The notes under the pieces: generated by a model
Told to the model about the DNA's origin: nothing
Database searches by the model: none
Seen by the model: the letters and a program-made list of their open reading frames with translations, nothing else
Shown here: one piece after another, positions 26,218-33,521 of the stretch
Position numbering within the stretch: position 1 is the first letter of the stretch
Layout of the letters: the number at the start of each line of letters is the position of its first letter
Made by a program: the position numbers and the translations under genes
Assembly (NCBI GenBank): GCA_964385305.1
Contig: CAYLOP010000008.1
Location: 1-46,823 of the forward strand
Direction of reading: 5' to 3'
From: CAYLOP01 sp964385305
Lineage (GTDB): Bacteria; Chloroflexota; Anaerolineae; Anaerolineales; E44-bin32
Length of the DNA: 46,823 bases

Positions 26218-27364
26218 GATTCGCTACCTCCTGGATGGTTTTCACGATCATCTCGGGCGGCATCATAGCGCCTCCGCCATGATGCACACCATATACCGGT
26301 TGATCTACGTGACGTTCAAGTTCACATACTATCTGGCCAAGGTTCATTTCAGCTACGATAAAGGCATCCACCTGCTCGGCTAGCGTCTTGATCACTTTTT
26401 CCGGAAATGGCCAGATGGAAATGAGGCGCAAGAAGCCCGCCGGAATCCCAAGCTTTCGTGCATCATTCACGGCACGGCGCGCTGACCGCGCCGTGCTGCC
26501 AAAACTCAAAACGGCGATACGAGCGTCCTCGAGGCGGTGTTCTTCGACGCGCACAAGCTTATCTGCGTTCAAGCGAACTTTGTCAACAAGCCGGGTAACC
26601 AAGCGATGATGGACGTCGGCATCCATTTCCGGATAACCTCGCTCATCATGGGTCAGCCCTGTGAAATGCACCCGGAAACCTTCTCCAGCATATGGCATAG
26701 GCGGGACTAAGTCATCTTCATCAGCTTTGAAAGCGAGGAAGGATTGGTCCCCTTTCTCAGGACGTTTGCGCTCCCAATGAGGGATCTGATCTTCGGGCGG
26801 AATAATCACCCGCTCCACCATGTGCCCAACAACCTCATCAGCCAGGATGATGACCGGGACTCGATATCGATCCGCGACATTAAAGGCATGGATGGTGAGA
26901 TCGAAGAACTCTTGCGGAGAACAAGGAGAATAGGCAACGATCTCATAATCGCCATGTGATCCCCAGCGCGCTTGCATGACATCAGACTGTCCGGGAAGCG
27001 TCGGAAGCCCGGTTGAAGGAGAGCCGCGCTGTACGTTCACAAGGACGAAGGGGATTTCCATCATGACTCCCAAGCCCAAGTTCTCCATCATAAGGCTGAA
27101 TCCAGGACCCGAAGTGGCGGTCATCGCTCTTGCACCAGCGCATGATGCTCCCAGTACGGCCGCGATACTACCCAACTCATCTTCCATTTGGATGAAAACG
27201 CCGCCAATCTGAGGCAGGCGGCGAGCAAGACGTTCAGCGATTTCAGTTGACGGCGTTATGGGGTACCCGCCGAAGAAGGTGCAACCGGCAGCAAGTGCTC
27301 CCTCCGCACAGGCTAGATCCCCATGCATGAAATGCTGTCCAGTCAGGACGCGCCGTGCGTTCAT
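26192..27364 (-). CDS. korA: 2-oxoacid:ferredoxin oxidoreductase, alpha subunit
   Basis: The alpha subunit, 390 residues from the ATG at 27364. That start overlaps the korD stop as ATGA and follows GGAGG; a longer upstream reading is not needed. It shows the thiamine-pyrimidine motif GGYPITPSTEIAE, the Glu of QMEDELGSI, and TSGPGFSLMMEN. The C-terminal domain II carries the IAVLSFGSTARSA nucleotide-fold segment. No gamma domain is fused, unlike the second enzyme at 41366. The partner subunits are encoded directly on both sides. Confidence 0.93.
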   Translation of the reverse strand: MNARRVLTGQHFMHGDLACAEGALAAGCTFFGGYPITPSTEIAERLARRLPQIGGVFIQMEDELGSIAAVLGASCAGARAMTATSGPGFSLMMENLGLGVMMEIPFVLVNVQRGSPSTGLPTLPGQSDVMQARWGSHGDYEIVAYSPCSPQEFFDLTIHAFNVADRYRVPVIILADEVVGHMVERVIIPPEDQIPHWERKRPEKGDQSFLAFKADEDDLVPPMPYAGEGFRVHFTGLTHDERGYPEMDADVHHRLVTRLVDKVRLNADKLVRVEEHRLEDARIAVLSFGSTARSARRAVNDARKLGIPAGFLRLISIWPFPEKVIKTLAEQVDAFIVAEMNLGQIVCELERHVDQPVYGVHHGGGAMMPPEMIVKTIQEVANRGNGHRRR

Positions 27365-27630
27365 ACCTCGACCTCCAGTGTGAATATCGCAAACTCTGGG
27401 CACACCATGGTGCAGAAATCGCAATGGACGCAATCCTCTTCCTTACCCGCAGCAACTTCGGGGTAGTGATATCCTTTTGCGTTTGTGTTGCTTGAAACTT
27501 GTAGAACCTGACGAGGGCACAATTCGACGCAAATCGAACATCCCTTGCATCGTTCAGGGATAAGATATACCTGGCCTCGGGGCGCAATGACTTCAGCCAA
27601 GTTGATCGGTGTACGCGAAAATACTTTCAT
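27361..27630 (-). CDS. korD: Ferredoxin-like delta subunit of 2-oxoacid:ferredoxin oxidoreductase
   Basis: An 89-residue protein with two 4Fe-4S binding motifs, CKGCSICVELCP and CVHCDFCTMVCP, that carries electrons from the thiamine centre to external ferredoxin. The start at 27630 is chosen because AGAGGGGA lies directly upstream; a longer frame to 27681 begins with residues unlike the family. It is the first gene of the eight-gene minus-strand operon. A TTGACA on this strand (27735-27730) is the only promoter-like element close by, and it has no well-placed -10. Confidence 0.92.
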   Translation of the reverse strand: MKVFSRTPINLAEVIAPRGQVYLIPERCKGCSICVELCPRQVLQVSSNTNAKGYHYPEVAAGKEEDCVHCDFCTMVCPEFAIFTLEVEV

Positions 27631-28037
27631 CGTCCCCTCTCTGGGCAGACTTTTGGGACCTGTATCTACCTTACTACACAAAACCCCCTACCAGAGCTTC
27701 AACGATTGCATCAGCAAGAAATTCTCCTATGTCAATAATTTAGATACGATTACTTTATATTTCTCACCTTTACCACGTACGCAGATTAGGAGCATTTGAA
27801 ATTCCTTACAAGTATCAACTGTCAGCGAAAATGTTGCATATTGTCTATATTATATTCAGTGGACCGATTCAGGAGTATGGAAGGACACGCTCGCAATGAC
27901 CTTCCCTAATAGAATAATCCGTAAACAATGACAAACCTATACCCTCCCAGTCCTCTATAGTACATTCCTCAGAGGAATTCAATGGCGATTATTCAGCGAT
28001 CATCAGGCTGCTATTCTAGCGATGAGATATTCTTAGA

Positions 28038-28066
28038 TTGCATCCTCCTTTTGAGGCAGGTATAAT
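28038..28066 (+). promoter_or_regulatory. Promoter of the citrate-type operon
   Basis: TTGCAT (28038-28043) and a perfect TATAAT (28061-28066) are exactly 17 bases apart. Transcription would start near 28073, leaving a leader of about 200 bases before the first gene at 28272. Confidence 0.75.
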
Positions 28067-28167
28067 CGCTCGCGTATCCTTTGGCGATCCCTTTAGACGC
28101 ATCCAATCCCGCAATGAGGTTCATAGGATTGAAAGTAGTGACGCATCGACTCTCAATCATGGCATCC

Positions 28168-28201
28168 CCCGATTACACAGGGAGGCAATCCTCATGTCGG
28201 G
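28168..28201 (+). promoter_or_regulatory. Nested hairpin in the citrate-operon leader
   Basis: CCCGA (28168-28172) pairs with TCGGG (28197-28201), enclosing GAGG-CAAT-CCTC (28182-28193). It lies in the untranslated leader about 70 bases before the first start codon and resembles no riboswitch class I can name. It may be a regulatory RNA element or chance. Confidence 0.3.
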
Positions 28202-28271
28202 TTGAGACCGAAGCTGTCGAACAAACCACCCCTATGTTTTCCACATACTGACCAATCTAGAGAGGCTATCT

Positions 28272-29816
28272 ATGGCCCGCTTGCACGAATATCAAGGAAA
28301 AGTCTTACTCAAGGACGCAGGAATACGCATTCCGAAAGGGGGTGCAGCACAAACGCTCGAGGGCGTTAAACAGCTGGCAGAAGAAATTGCAGGTCCCGTG
28401 GTGGTAAAAGCGCAAGCCTGGACCACCGGCCGGGCTGGCCTAGGTGCGATACACTTCGCCGACAATCCTGATGAGGCAGCCGAAGCCGCCCGTACCATTC
28501 TCGGTATGCAGATAAAGGGATTCGAAGTCGAGACTGTAATGGTGGAAGAGAAATTAGCAATCGAACGGGAATTCTATGCCGGTTTGATCGTTGACGACCA
28601 AGCTAAAGCTCCTGTTCTTATATTTAGCAGTATTGGTGGAAGTGGAATTGAGGAAATTGCACAAGCCCATCCTGAATCTATTGTCTACCACACCATCGAC
28701 ATTCAGCAGGGTTTTTCTGACCACGAAGCCCGCAATCTTGTTCGCCATACAGGCTTGCATGGGAAGCTTTTACTCGAAATGAGCAATCTCCTCGTTCGCC
28801 TTGTGGGTGTTGCACAGCGGTATGATGCTCGCGCAGCGGAGATCAACCCCATCGTGCTCACTCAGGATGGCCTCGTTTACGCCGCCGACTGTCGCATCAC
28901 AGTTGATGACTACGCCGTATATCGGCATCCCGAACTCGGCATCGAGATTGCACGCGAATTTGACCGACCCCCAACCCTCTTAGAAAAAATCGCCTGGGCT
29001 GTTGAGAAGAACGATTATCGAGGTACGTTCTACTTCATCCAACTAGAACAGGACTTCGAGAAGGGAAACGGTGTGATCGGCTTCCATGGCGCAGGCGGGG
29101 GCGGTTCGATGATGAGCATGGATGCAGTGTTGAATCGGGGTTACAAACTGGCGAATTTCGTCGATACAAGCGGCAATCCACCAGCGTCCAAAGTGTACCG
29201 TGCAGCGCGGATCATCCTTGCACAACACGGAATCGATGGTTACTTCGCCTCGGGTTCCGGCGTTGCCTCGCAGGAACAATTCCACAGCGCCCGCGGCCTT
29301 GTTAAAGCGTTCATGGAAGTCCCTCTGCATGTGCCAGCCGTTATCAGGCTCGGAGGAAACGCCGAAGAAAGAGCCATCGCTATTCTCGAGCGAGCCACGG
29401 ATGAGATCCCTGCACCTGTCGAGGGCTACGGGAAGGATGACACGCCAGATTACTGTGCTGAGCGCCTAGACGAACTAATTAAGGGGACCAAGACTCCTCG
29501 TGCCTTTCCCCAGCCTTCCTCCAGGACCGAACCTCTCGAACCGTACACCTTCGACACGATCACAGGTGGCAGGGTTATTCTCGATCATGCAGCCTGCCGA
29601 GATTGCACCAACCAGGTCTGTATCGAAAGCTGCGTACCTCGCATTCTCAAGCTTGAAGATGGCGTCCCGGTCCTCAATATCTCACCGGAAAAAGCTAGGA
29701 AGGGAGGCTGTATCGAATGCCTGGCATGCGAGATCGAGTGTTTTTTTGAGGGCAACCGGGGAGGAAGGGTCTTGCTCCCCATCCCTGGGCTCGATGAACT
29801 TTCCGAGAAAAATTAG
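28272..29816 (+). CDS. Acyl-CoA synthetase beta subunit (SucC/CcsA-like) with C-terminal FixX-like ferredoxin
   Basis: This encodes 514 residues. Residues 1-405 follow succinyl-CoA synthetase beta: the ATP-grasp N terminus (LHEYQGK), KAQAWTTGRAGLG for the usual glycine-rich loop, AAEINPIVLT, and GAGGGGSMMSMDAV. The usual phosphohistidine-region motif NIFGGI is replaced by FASGSGVAS. After a Pro-rich linker, residues 435-505 form a ferredoxin with Cys442/445/450/454 and Cys480/483/486/490; the GGCIECLACEIEC segment matches FixX-type ferredoxins. I know of no standard succinyl-CoA or citryl-CoA synthetase with such a tail. It probably pairs with the alpha subunit 35 bases downstream to activate citrate (or another acid) with ATP and CoA. 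The start follows AGAGAGG. Confidence 0.85.
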   Translation: MARLHEYQGKVLLKDAGIRIPKGGAAQTLEGVKQLAEEIAGPVVVKAQAWTTGRAGLGAIHFADNPDEAAEAARTILGMQIKGFEVETVMVEEKLAIEREFYAGLIVDDQAKAPVLIFSSIGGSGIEEIAQAHPESIVYHTIDIQQGFSDHEARNLVRHTGLHGKLLLEMSNLLVRLVGVAQRYDARAAEINPIVLTQDGLVYAADCRITVDDYAVYRHPELGIEIAREFDRPPTLLEKIAWAVEKNDYRGTFYFIQLEQDFEKGNGVIGFHGAGGGGSMMSMDAVLNRGYKLANFVDTSGNPPASKVYRAARIILAQHGIDGYFASGSGVASQEQFHSARGLVKAFMEVPLHVPAVIRLGGNAEERAIAILERATDEIPAPVEGYGKDDTPDYCAERLDELIKGTKTPRAFPQPSSRTEPLEPYTFDTITGGRVILDHAACRDCTNQVCIESCVPRILKLEDGVPVLNISPEKARKGGCIECLACEIECFFEGNRGGRVLLPIPGLDELSEKN

Positions 29817-29851
29817 AGACAATTATTCGAAACATTCACTCTGGAGCGAAT

Positions 29852-30763
29852 ATGTCCATCTTGATCGATCAAACCAAACGTGTCCTTGTGCAGGGCATAA
29901 CAGGCCGAGAGGGCCGCGCCCGAGCACGTTTGATGAAAGAATACGGCACGCAAGTCGTCGCTGGGGTAACGCCCGGTAAAGGCGGGCAGGATGTGGAAGA
30001 TGTCCCGGTCTACGACACGGTGGAAGAAGCGTTGGAGATCGTCGGTCCTATCGATATCAGCGTTCTCTTCATACCCGCGCCATTGGTCAAGAGCGCGGCA
30101 CTCGAGGCGATCGCAGCCGGCGTTAAGCTGCTCGTCATTGTGCCGGATCGAGTACCAATCTACGATGTCCTTGAAATATCCGCAGCCACCAAGAACACAG
30201 GCGCAAAGTTCGTCGGTCCGAATACGCTGGGTGTACTTTCACCAGGCAAGGGTGTGCTGGGCATGATCGGAGGCAGCGCTGCTTCTGCCCGATCCTGGTT
30301 CTTCCCCGGACCCGTCGGGATCTCCTCTCGCTCTGGCGGGATCACGTCGTCGATGGCTTATTACCTCGCGCAAGAAGGCATCGGAGCAACAACGATGGTC
30401 CATGTTGGTGGTGATGTTGTGGTCGGCCTCCCTCACCCTGAAGTTGTCAAGCTCTTTGAGGCGGACCCAGAGACGAAGGCGATCGTCATGTTTGGCGAGA
30501 TTGGCGGCAGTCAGGAGGAGCAGGTGGCTGACTTGGTCACTGCCGGTCAGGTTTCCAAACCCATCATTGCTTTCATTGGCGGCAAGGCTGCAAAAAGCGG
30601 GACTCGCTTCAGCCATGCTGGTGCGATCATCGAGGGAAATCGTGGCACCTATGAGGGGAAAGTAAAACGCCTGCGTGAAGCTGGCGCAACCGTGGTGGAG
30701 GCTTTTGGCGACCTACCTCGGGCGACAAAGGAAGTTCTAGAGAGGCATGGGATAACAGGATGA
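29852..30763 (+). CDS. Acyl-CoA synthetase alpha subunit (SucD/CcsB-like)
   Basis: The alpha subunit of an ADP-forming acyl-CoA synthetase, 303 residues, with the N-terminal CoA-binding Rossmann domain (VLVQGITGREG) and the phosphohistidine His255 in RFSHAGAIIEGN. Two places differ from ordinary SucD: the TEGIP loop is replaced by VPDRVP, and the GGDPINGT motif reads GGDVVVGLP. These surround the acid/phosphate site, so the acid may not be succinate. Citrate is suggested by the next gene, a short citrate-synthase-fold lyase, which recreates the two-protein citryl-CoA synthetase plus lyase arrangement of Hydrogenobacter. Its stop overlaps that gene (ATGA). Confidence 0.87.
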   Translation: MSILIDQTKRVLVQGITGREGRARARLMKEYGTQVVAGVTPGKGGQDVEDVPVYDTVEEALEIVGPIDISVLFIPAPLVKSAALEAIAAGVKLLVIVPDRVPIYDVLEISAATKNTGAKFVGPNTLGVLSPGKGVLGMIGGSAASARSWFFPGPVGISSRSGGITSSMAYYLAQEGIGATTMVHVGGDVVVGLPHPEVVKLFEADPETKAIVMFGEIGGSQEEQVADLVTAGQVSKPIIAFIGGKAAKSGTRFSHAGAIIEGNRGTYEGKVKRLREAGATVVEAFGDLPRATKEVLERHGITG

Positions 30764-31512
30764 GCGATCAGTCATGGAAAACCGCCATCACAGAAATTAA
30801 ACCGAACGAGGTTCGTCTGCGCGGTTACCGTATGGATGACCTGATGGGAAAAGTGACATTCGCACAGGCGATTTTTCTTGCGTTAACCGGCGAACTGCCC
30901 ACTTCTGACGTCGCCCGCTTGCTGGATGCCATATTGGTCTCCTCCATCGACCATGGCGCCACGCCGCCCTCTGCACTCGCAGCTCGAACCGCGGCATCCA
31001 CGGGTGCCCCGCTCAACGCCGCCGTAGCCGTCGGCGTCCTTTCGATCAACCGTTTCCACGGCGGTGCGATTCACGACTGCATGGAGGTCCTGCTCGACGG
31101 ACTTCAGCGATCGTCGGAAAGCGGCAAACCGATCGAAACCGTCGCTGCGGAGTTGATTGACGAATATCGCGCTGCGAAGAAACGCATCGCGGGTTTCGGT
31201 CATCGCATCCACACAGACGATCCGCGCACTGCGAAGCTTTTTGCCTTGGCGGAAGAATTGAAGGTAGCCGGCGAGGGCGTCTCCATGATACGCGCGCTCA
31301 AGGCCGCACTCGCCGCATCCGGGAAAGCGTTGCCCATCAACGTCGACGGCGCTATTGCTGCATTGCTGGTCGACCTCCATATCCCGTGCGAGTTGGCCAA
31401 CGCCTTCTTCTTCATAGCACGCGTTCCCGGGCTTGTCGCGCATGTCTATGAGGAGCAAACCAGGGAACGCCCAATGCGTCGCATCCACCCCACCGAACAT
31501 TCCTATGACTGA
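30760..31512 (+). CDS. Citryl-CoA lyase-like protein (short citrate-synthase fold)
   Basis: At 250 residues this is far shorter than citrate synthase (about 370-430) and close to citryl-CoA lyase and the C-terminal domain of ATP-citrate lyase. The citrate-synthase catalytic triad appears kept: His100 in FHGGAIHD, His148 in AGFGHRIH and Asp196 in PINVDGAIA, with Arg221 and a C-terminal RERPMRR for the carboxylates. The DHGATPPSALAART segment (64-77) is typical of the lyase group. Expected reaction: citryl-CoA to acetyl-CoA and oxaloacetate, possibly reversible. It is translationally coupled to the synthetase alpha gene. Synthesis of citrate or a methylcitrate analogue cannot be excluded. Confidence 0.87.
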   Translation: MSDQSWKTAITEIKPNEVRLRGYRMDDLMGKVTFAQAIFLALTGELPTSDVARLLDAILVSSIDHGATPPSALAARTAASTGAPLNAAVAVGVLSINRFHGGAIHDCMEVLLDGLQRSSESGKPIETVAAELIDEYRAAKKRIAGFGHRIHTDDPRTAKLFALAEELKVAGEGVSMIRALKAALAASGKALPINVDGAIAALLVDLHIPCELANAFFFIARVPGLVAHVYEEQTRERPMRRIHPTEHSYD

Positions 31513-31535
31513 CCTGAGCCAAGATCGCTCTCATG

Positions 31536-31583
31536 ATGGCTCAATCGCGATGAGCCATGATCCCGCCGCACCCCTGTGGGTGC
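31536..31583 (+). repeat. Two consecutive hairpins between the lyase gene and the HD-like gene
   Basis: ATGGCTCA (31536-31543) pairs with TGAGCCAT (31551-31558) around a 7-base loop, and GCACCC (31568-31573) pairs with GGGTGC (31578-31583) around CTGT. No T-run follows either, so this is not a standard terminator. It may stabilise or process the mRNA between operon halves. Confidence 0.4.
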
Positions 31584-31622
31584 ACATTCGGTAACTATTA
31601 TTACGCTTTAGGAGTATGAAAA

Positions 31623-32159
31623 ATGCCAGGAGAGTTGACCGATCTCATCCCCGAGTTTAACAACATCCAAGATGAGGATTTACGCTCGCGTGTGTTGGCC
31701 GTCTGGTTTGAAGCGATGGAACTAGGCGAATGGTCCTTTGAGGATCTCCAAAACATGCCTTACACCCTGCTCATCGATGATGTGGGCATCACATTTCCGC
31801 AGCACGTCAGTGTGGTCTGCCGGCTGTGTATGGCGATGGAAAGTGTGCTGCGAGAGGCCTATGCCGATCGTTTCCCAGTCGATCGTGACACACTTATCGC
31901 AGGAGCCCTGCTGTCAGATGTGGGTAAACTTCTTGAAGTGCGAGCAACGGACGGCACCTTTGAATGGGCACCGATGTCCAAGTACCTCCGACATCCCTTT
32001 ACAGGTGTGGGTTTATGCTTCAAACATGGGATCCCCGAAGGCGTAATGCACATCGTTGCGACACACTCCTGGGAAGGGGATAAATTCAAGCGCCGCCCTG
32101 AGTCCATCATCTTCCACCATGCCGACTTTACAGAGTTTCACCTTGCTCAAAACTGGTAA
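31623..32159 (+). CDS. HD-domain-like protein with altered HD dyad
   Basis: A 178-residue protein with the layout of an HD-superfamily phosphohydrolase: His61 (PQHVSVVC), then GALLSDVGKLLEV where the family has LLHDVGK, then His124, His148 and a C-terminal HHADF. The central His of the HD pair is Ser98 while Asp99 stays, so one metal ligand is lost and catalysis may be weakened or changed. AGGAG lies 8 bases before the ATG. It sits inside the citrate-type operon, between the lyase and the aconitase genes, which is unusual for an HD protein. It may be regulatory or act on a small metabolite; the function is unknown. Confidence 0.75.
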   Translation: MPGELTDLIPEFNNIQDEDLRSRVLAVWFEAMELGEWSFEDLQNMPYTLLIDDVGITFPQHVSVVCRLCMAMESVLREAYADRFPVDRDTLIAGALLSDVGKLLEVRATDGTFEWAPMSKYLRHPFTGVGLCFKHGIPEGVMHIVATHSWEGDKFKRRPESIIFHHADFTEFHLAQNW

Positions 32160-32264
32160 TATTTGCTTGTGGAAACCATCATGCACAGACACAAGCCCTC
32201 GACTAGATCGCATCACACACCGGTTCGTCCCATCCCACAAGAAAAAGACGGAGCGTAGGTAGCT

Positions 32265-33521
32265 ATGGGGCAAACATTCGCAGAGAAAATCCTGGCAAAG
32301 AAGGCCAATCGAAGTGCGACGGCGCCAGGCGAGATCGTGGAAATCGTACCGGATGTCGCGCTCTCCCACGACAACACCGCTCCGATCTACGGCATCTTCC
32401 AAAAGATGGGTGGCAAGAGGGTTTTCGATCCCGATATGCATGCCATCTTCCTCGACCATGCCGCCCCTGCACCAACAACCAAGCACGCTGAAAACCATCG
32501 TATCATTCGCGAATTCGTCCGAGAACAAGGCATCCCGAATTTCTTTGATATCGGACGCGGCGTCTGCCACCAGGTCTTAGTCGAAGAAGGCCTGGCCTTG
32601 CCCGGTGAAGTTGTCCTGGGTTCGGACTCACACACACCCCACGCCGGGGTGATGGGGGCCTTCGGAGCAGGGATAGGGCGCAGCGAAATGGCTTCCATCT
32701 GGGCGCTCGGCGCGCTGTGGCTACGCGTTCCGCAAAGCGTGAAAATCACCGTGCGCGGGCGACTTCCCAAAGACGTGACGTCGAAAGACCTTGCACTGCA
32801 TGTGATCGGCGACCAGGGCGCAGATGGCGCACTTTACATGTCTGTCGAGTGGCACGGTGAAGCCGTCGAGGCGCTCAGCCTGGCATCCCGAGCTGTCTTG
32901 ACAAACATGATGGCAGAGATGGGTGCCAAGAACAGCTTCATCCCTCCAGACGAGATGGTCCACCAATTTCTCCAAGGTCGCGCAGTGCGAGCATTCACGC
33001 CGATTTATCCCGATCCCGATTGCGAGTACTCGAAGGTCCTCACGTATGATGCCCAAGAGATCGAACCCATGATCGCCTGCCCGCACACGGTCGACAACGT
33101 TCAGCCGCTCTCTAAGGTCGCTGGCACGCCGATCGACCAGGCATTTATCGGCACATGCACCAATGGTAGACTGGAAGATTTGGCAGCAGCAGCGCAGGCT
33201 CTGGAAGGTAGGAAGGTCGCGCCTGGGAAGCGCATGATCGTTATCCCTGCATCCTCGCAAGTCTACCTACAGGCCTTACGTGCGGGCTACATTGAGATTT
33301 TCGTCGCTGCGGGTGCTGTGGTCGAGAGTCCGGGATGCGGCGCATGCATGGGCAACCACATGGGAGTCCCAGCGGTGGGGGAGGTTTCGATCAGCAGCGC
33401 TAATCGCAATTTCCAAGGTCGAATGGGCACGAAGGAAAGTGAGATTTACCTTGCTAGTCCAGCCGTCGTTGCCGCTTCAGCGGTGGCAGGAAAAATCGCT
33501 CACCCAAAGGATCTCGCATGA
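32265..33521 (+). CDS. Aconitase / 3-isopropylmalate dehydratase family, large subunit
   Basis: The large subunit of a split hydro-lyase with a 4Fe-4S cluster, 418 residues. Cluster ligands are Cys298 (GTCTNGR), Cys358 and Cys361 (GCGACMGNHMG). Other family motifs are GSDSHTPHAG at 119-128 and SSANRNFQGRMG at 377-388. Members isomerise isopropylmalate, homocitrate, citrate or 2,3-dimethylmalate. The neighbours (citryl-CoA lyase-like, isocitrate/isopropylmalate dehydrogenase) favour citrate or a methylated analogue over leucine synthesis; no leuA or leuB is nearby. Its stop overlaps the small-subunit start (ATGA). Confidence 0.9.
   Translation: MGQTFAEKILAKKANRSATAPGEIVEIVPDVALSHDNTAPIYGIFQKMGGKRVFDPDMHAIFLDHAAPAPTTKHAENHRIIREFVREQGIPNFFDIGRGVCHQVLVEEGLALPGEVVLGSDSHTPHAGVMGAFGAGIGRSEMASIWALGALWLRVPQSVKITVRGRLPKDVTSKDLALHVIGDQGADGALYMSVEWHGEAVEALSLASRAVLTNMMAEMGAKNSFIPPDEMVHQFLQGRAVRAFTPIYPDPDCEYSKVLTYDAQEIEPMIACPHTVDNVQPLSKVAGTPIDQAFIGTCTNGRLEDLAAAAQALEGRKVAPGKRMIVIPASSQVYLQALRAGYIEIFVAAGAVVESPGCGACMGNHMGVPAVGEVSISSANRNFQGRMGTKESEIYLASPAVVAASAVAGKIAHPKDLA

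Larger units (their letters stand above)
27631..28271. other. Divergent intergenic region between the Kor-Hdr-Etf operon and the citrate-type operon
   Basis: A stretch of 641 AT-rich bases without a supported gene. It must hold both divergent promoters. The plus-strand one is clear (28038-28066). On the minus strand I find only an isolated TTGACA at 27735-27730. The last 200 bases form a long leader with a nested hairpin (28168-28201). Its size and the opposite orientation of two functionally related operons suggest shared control. Confidence 0.6.

Noticed and set aside
28159..28251. 30-codon upstream open frame in the citrate-operon leader
   Set aside because: It has no ribosome site before the ATG and no run of regulatory codons, so a leader peptide cannot be supported.
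30760..31512. Truncated citrate synthase
   Set aside because: The catalytic His/His/Asp and both ends look intact, and the length fits the citryl-CoA-lyase group, so this is a short family member rather than a broken gene.
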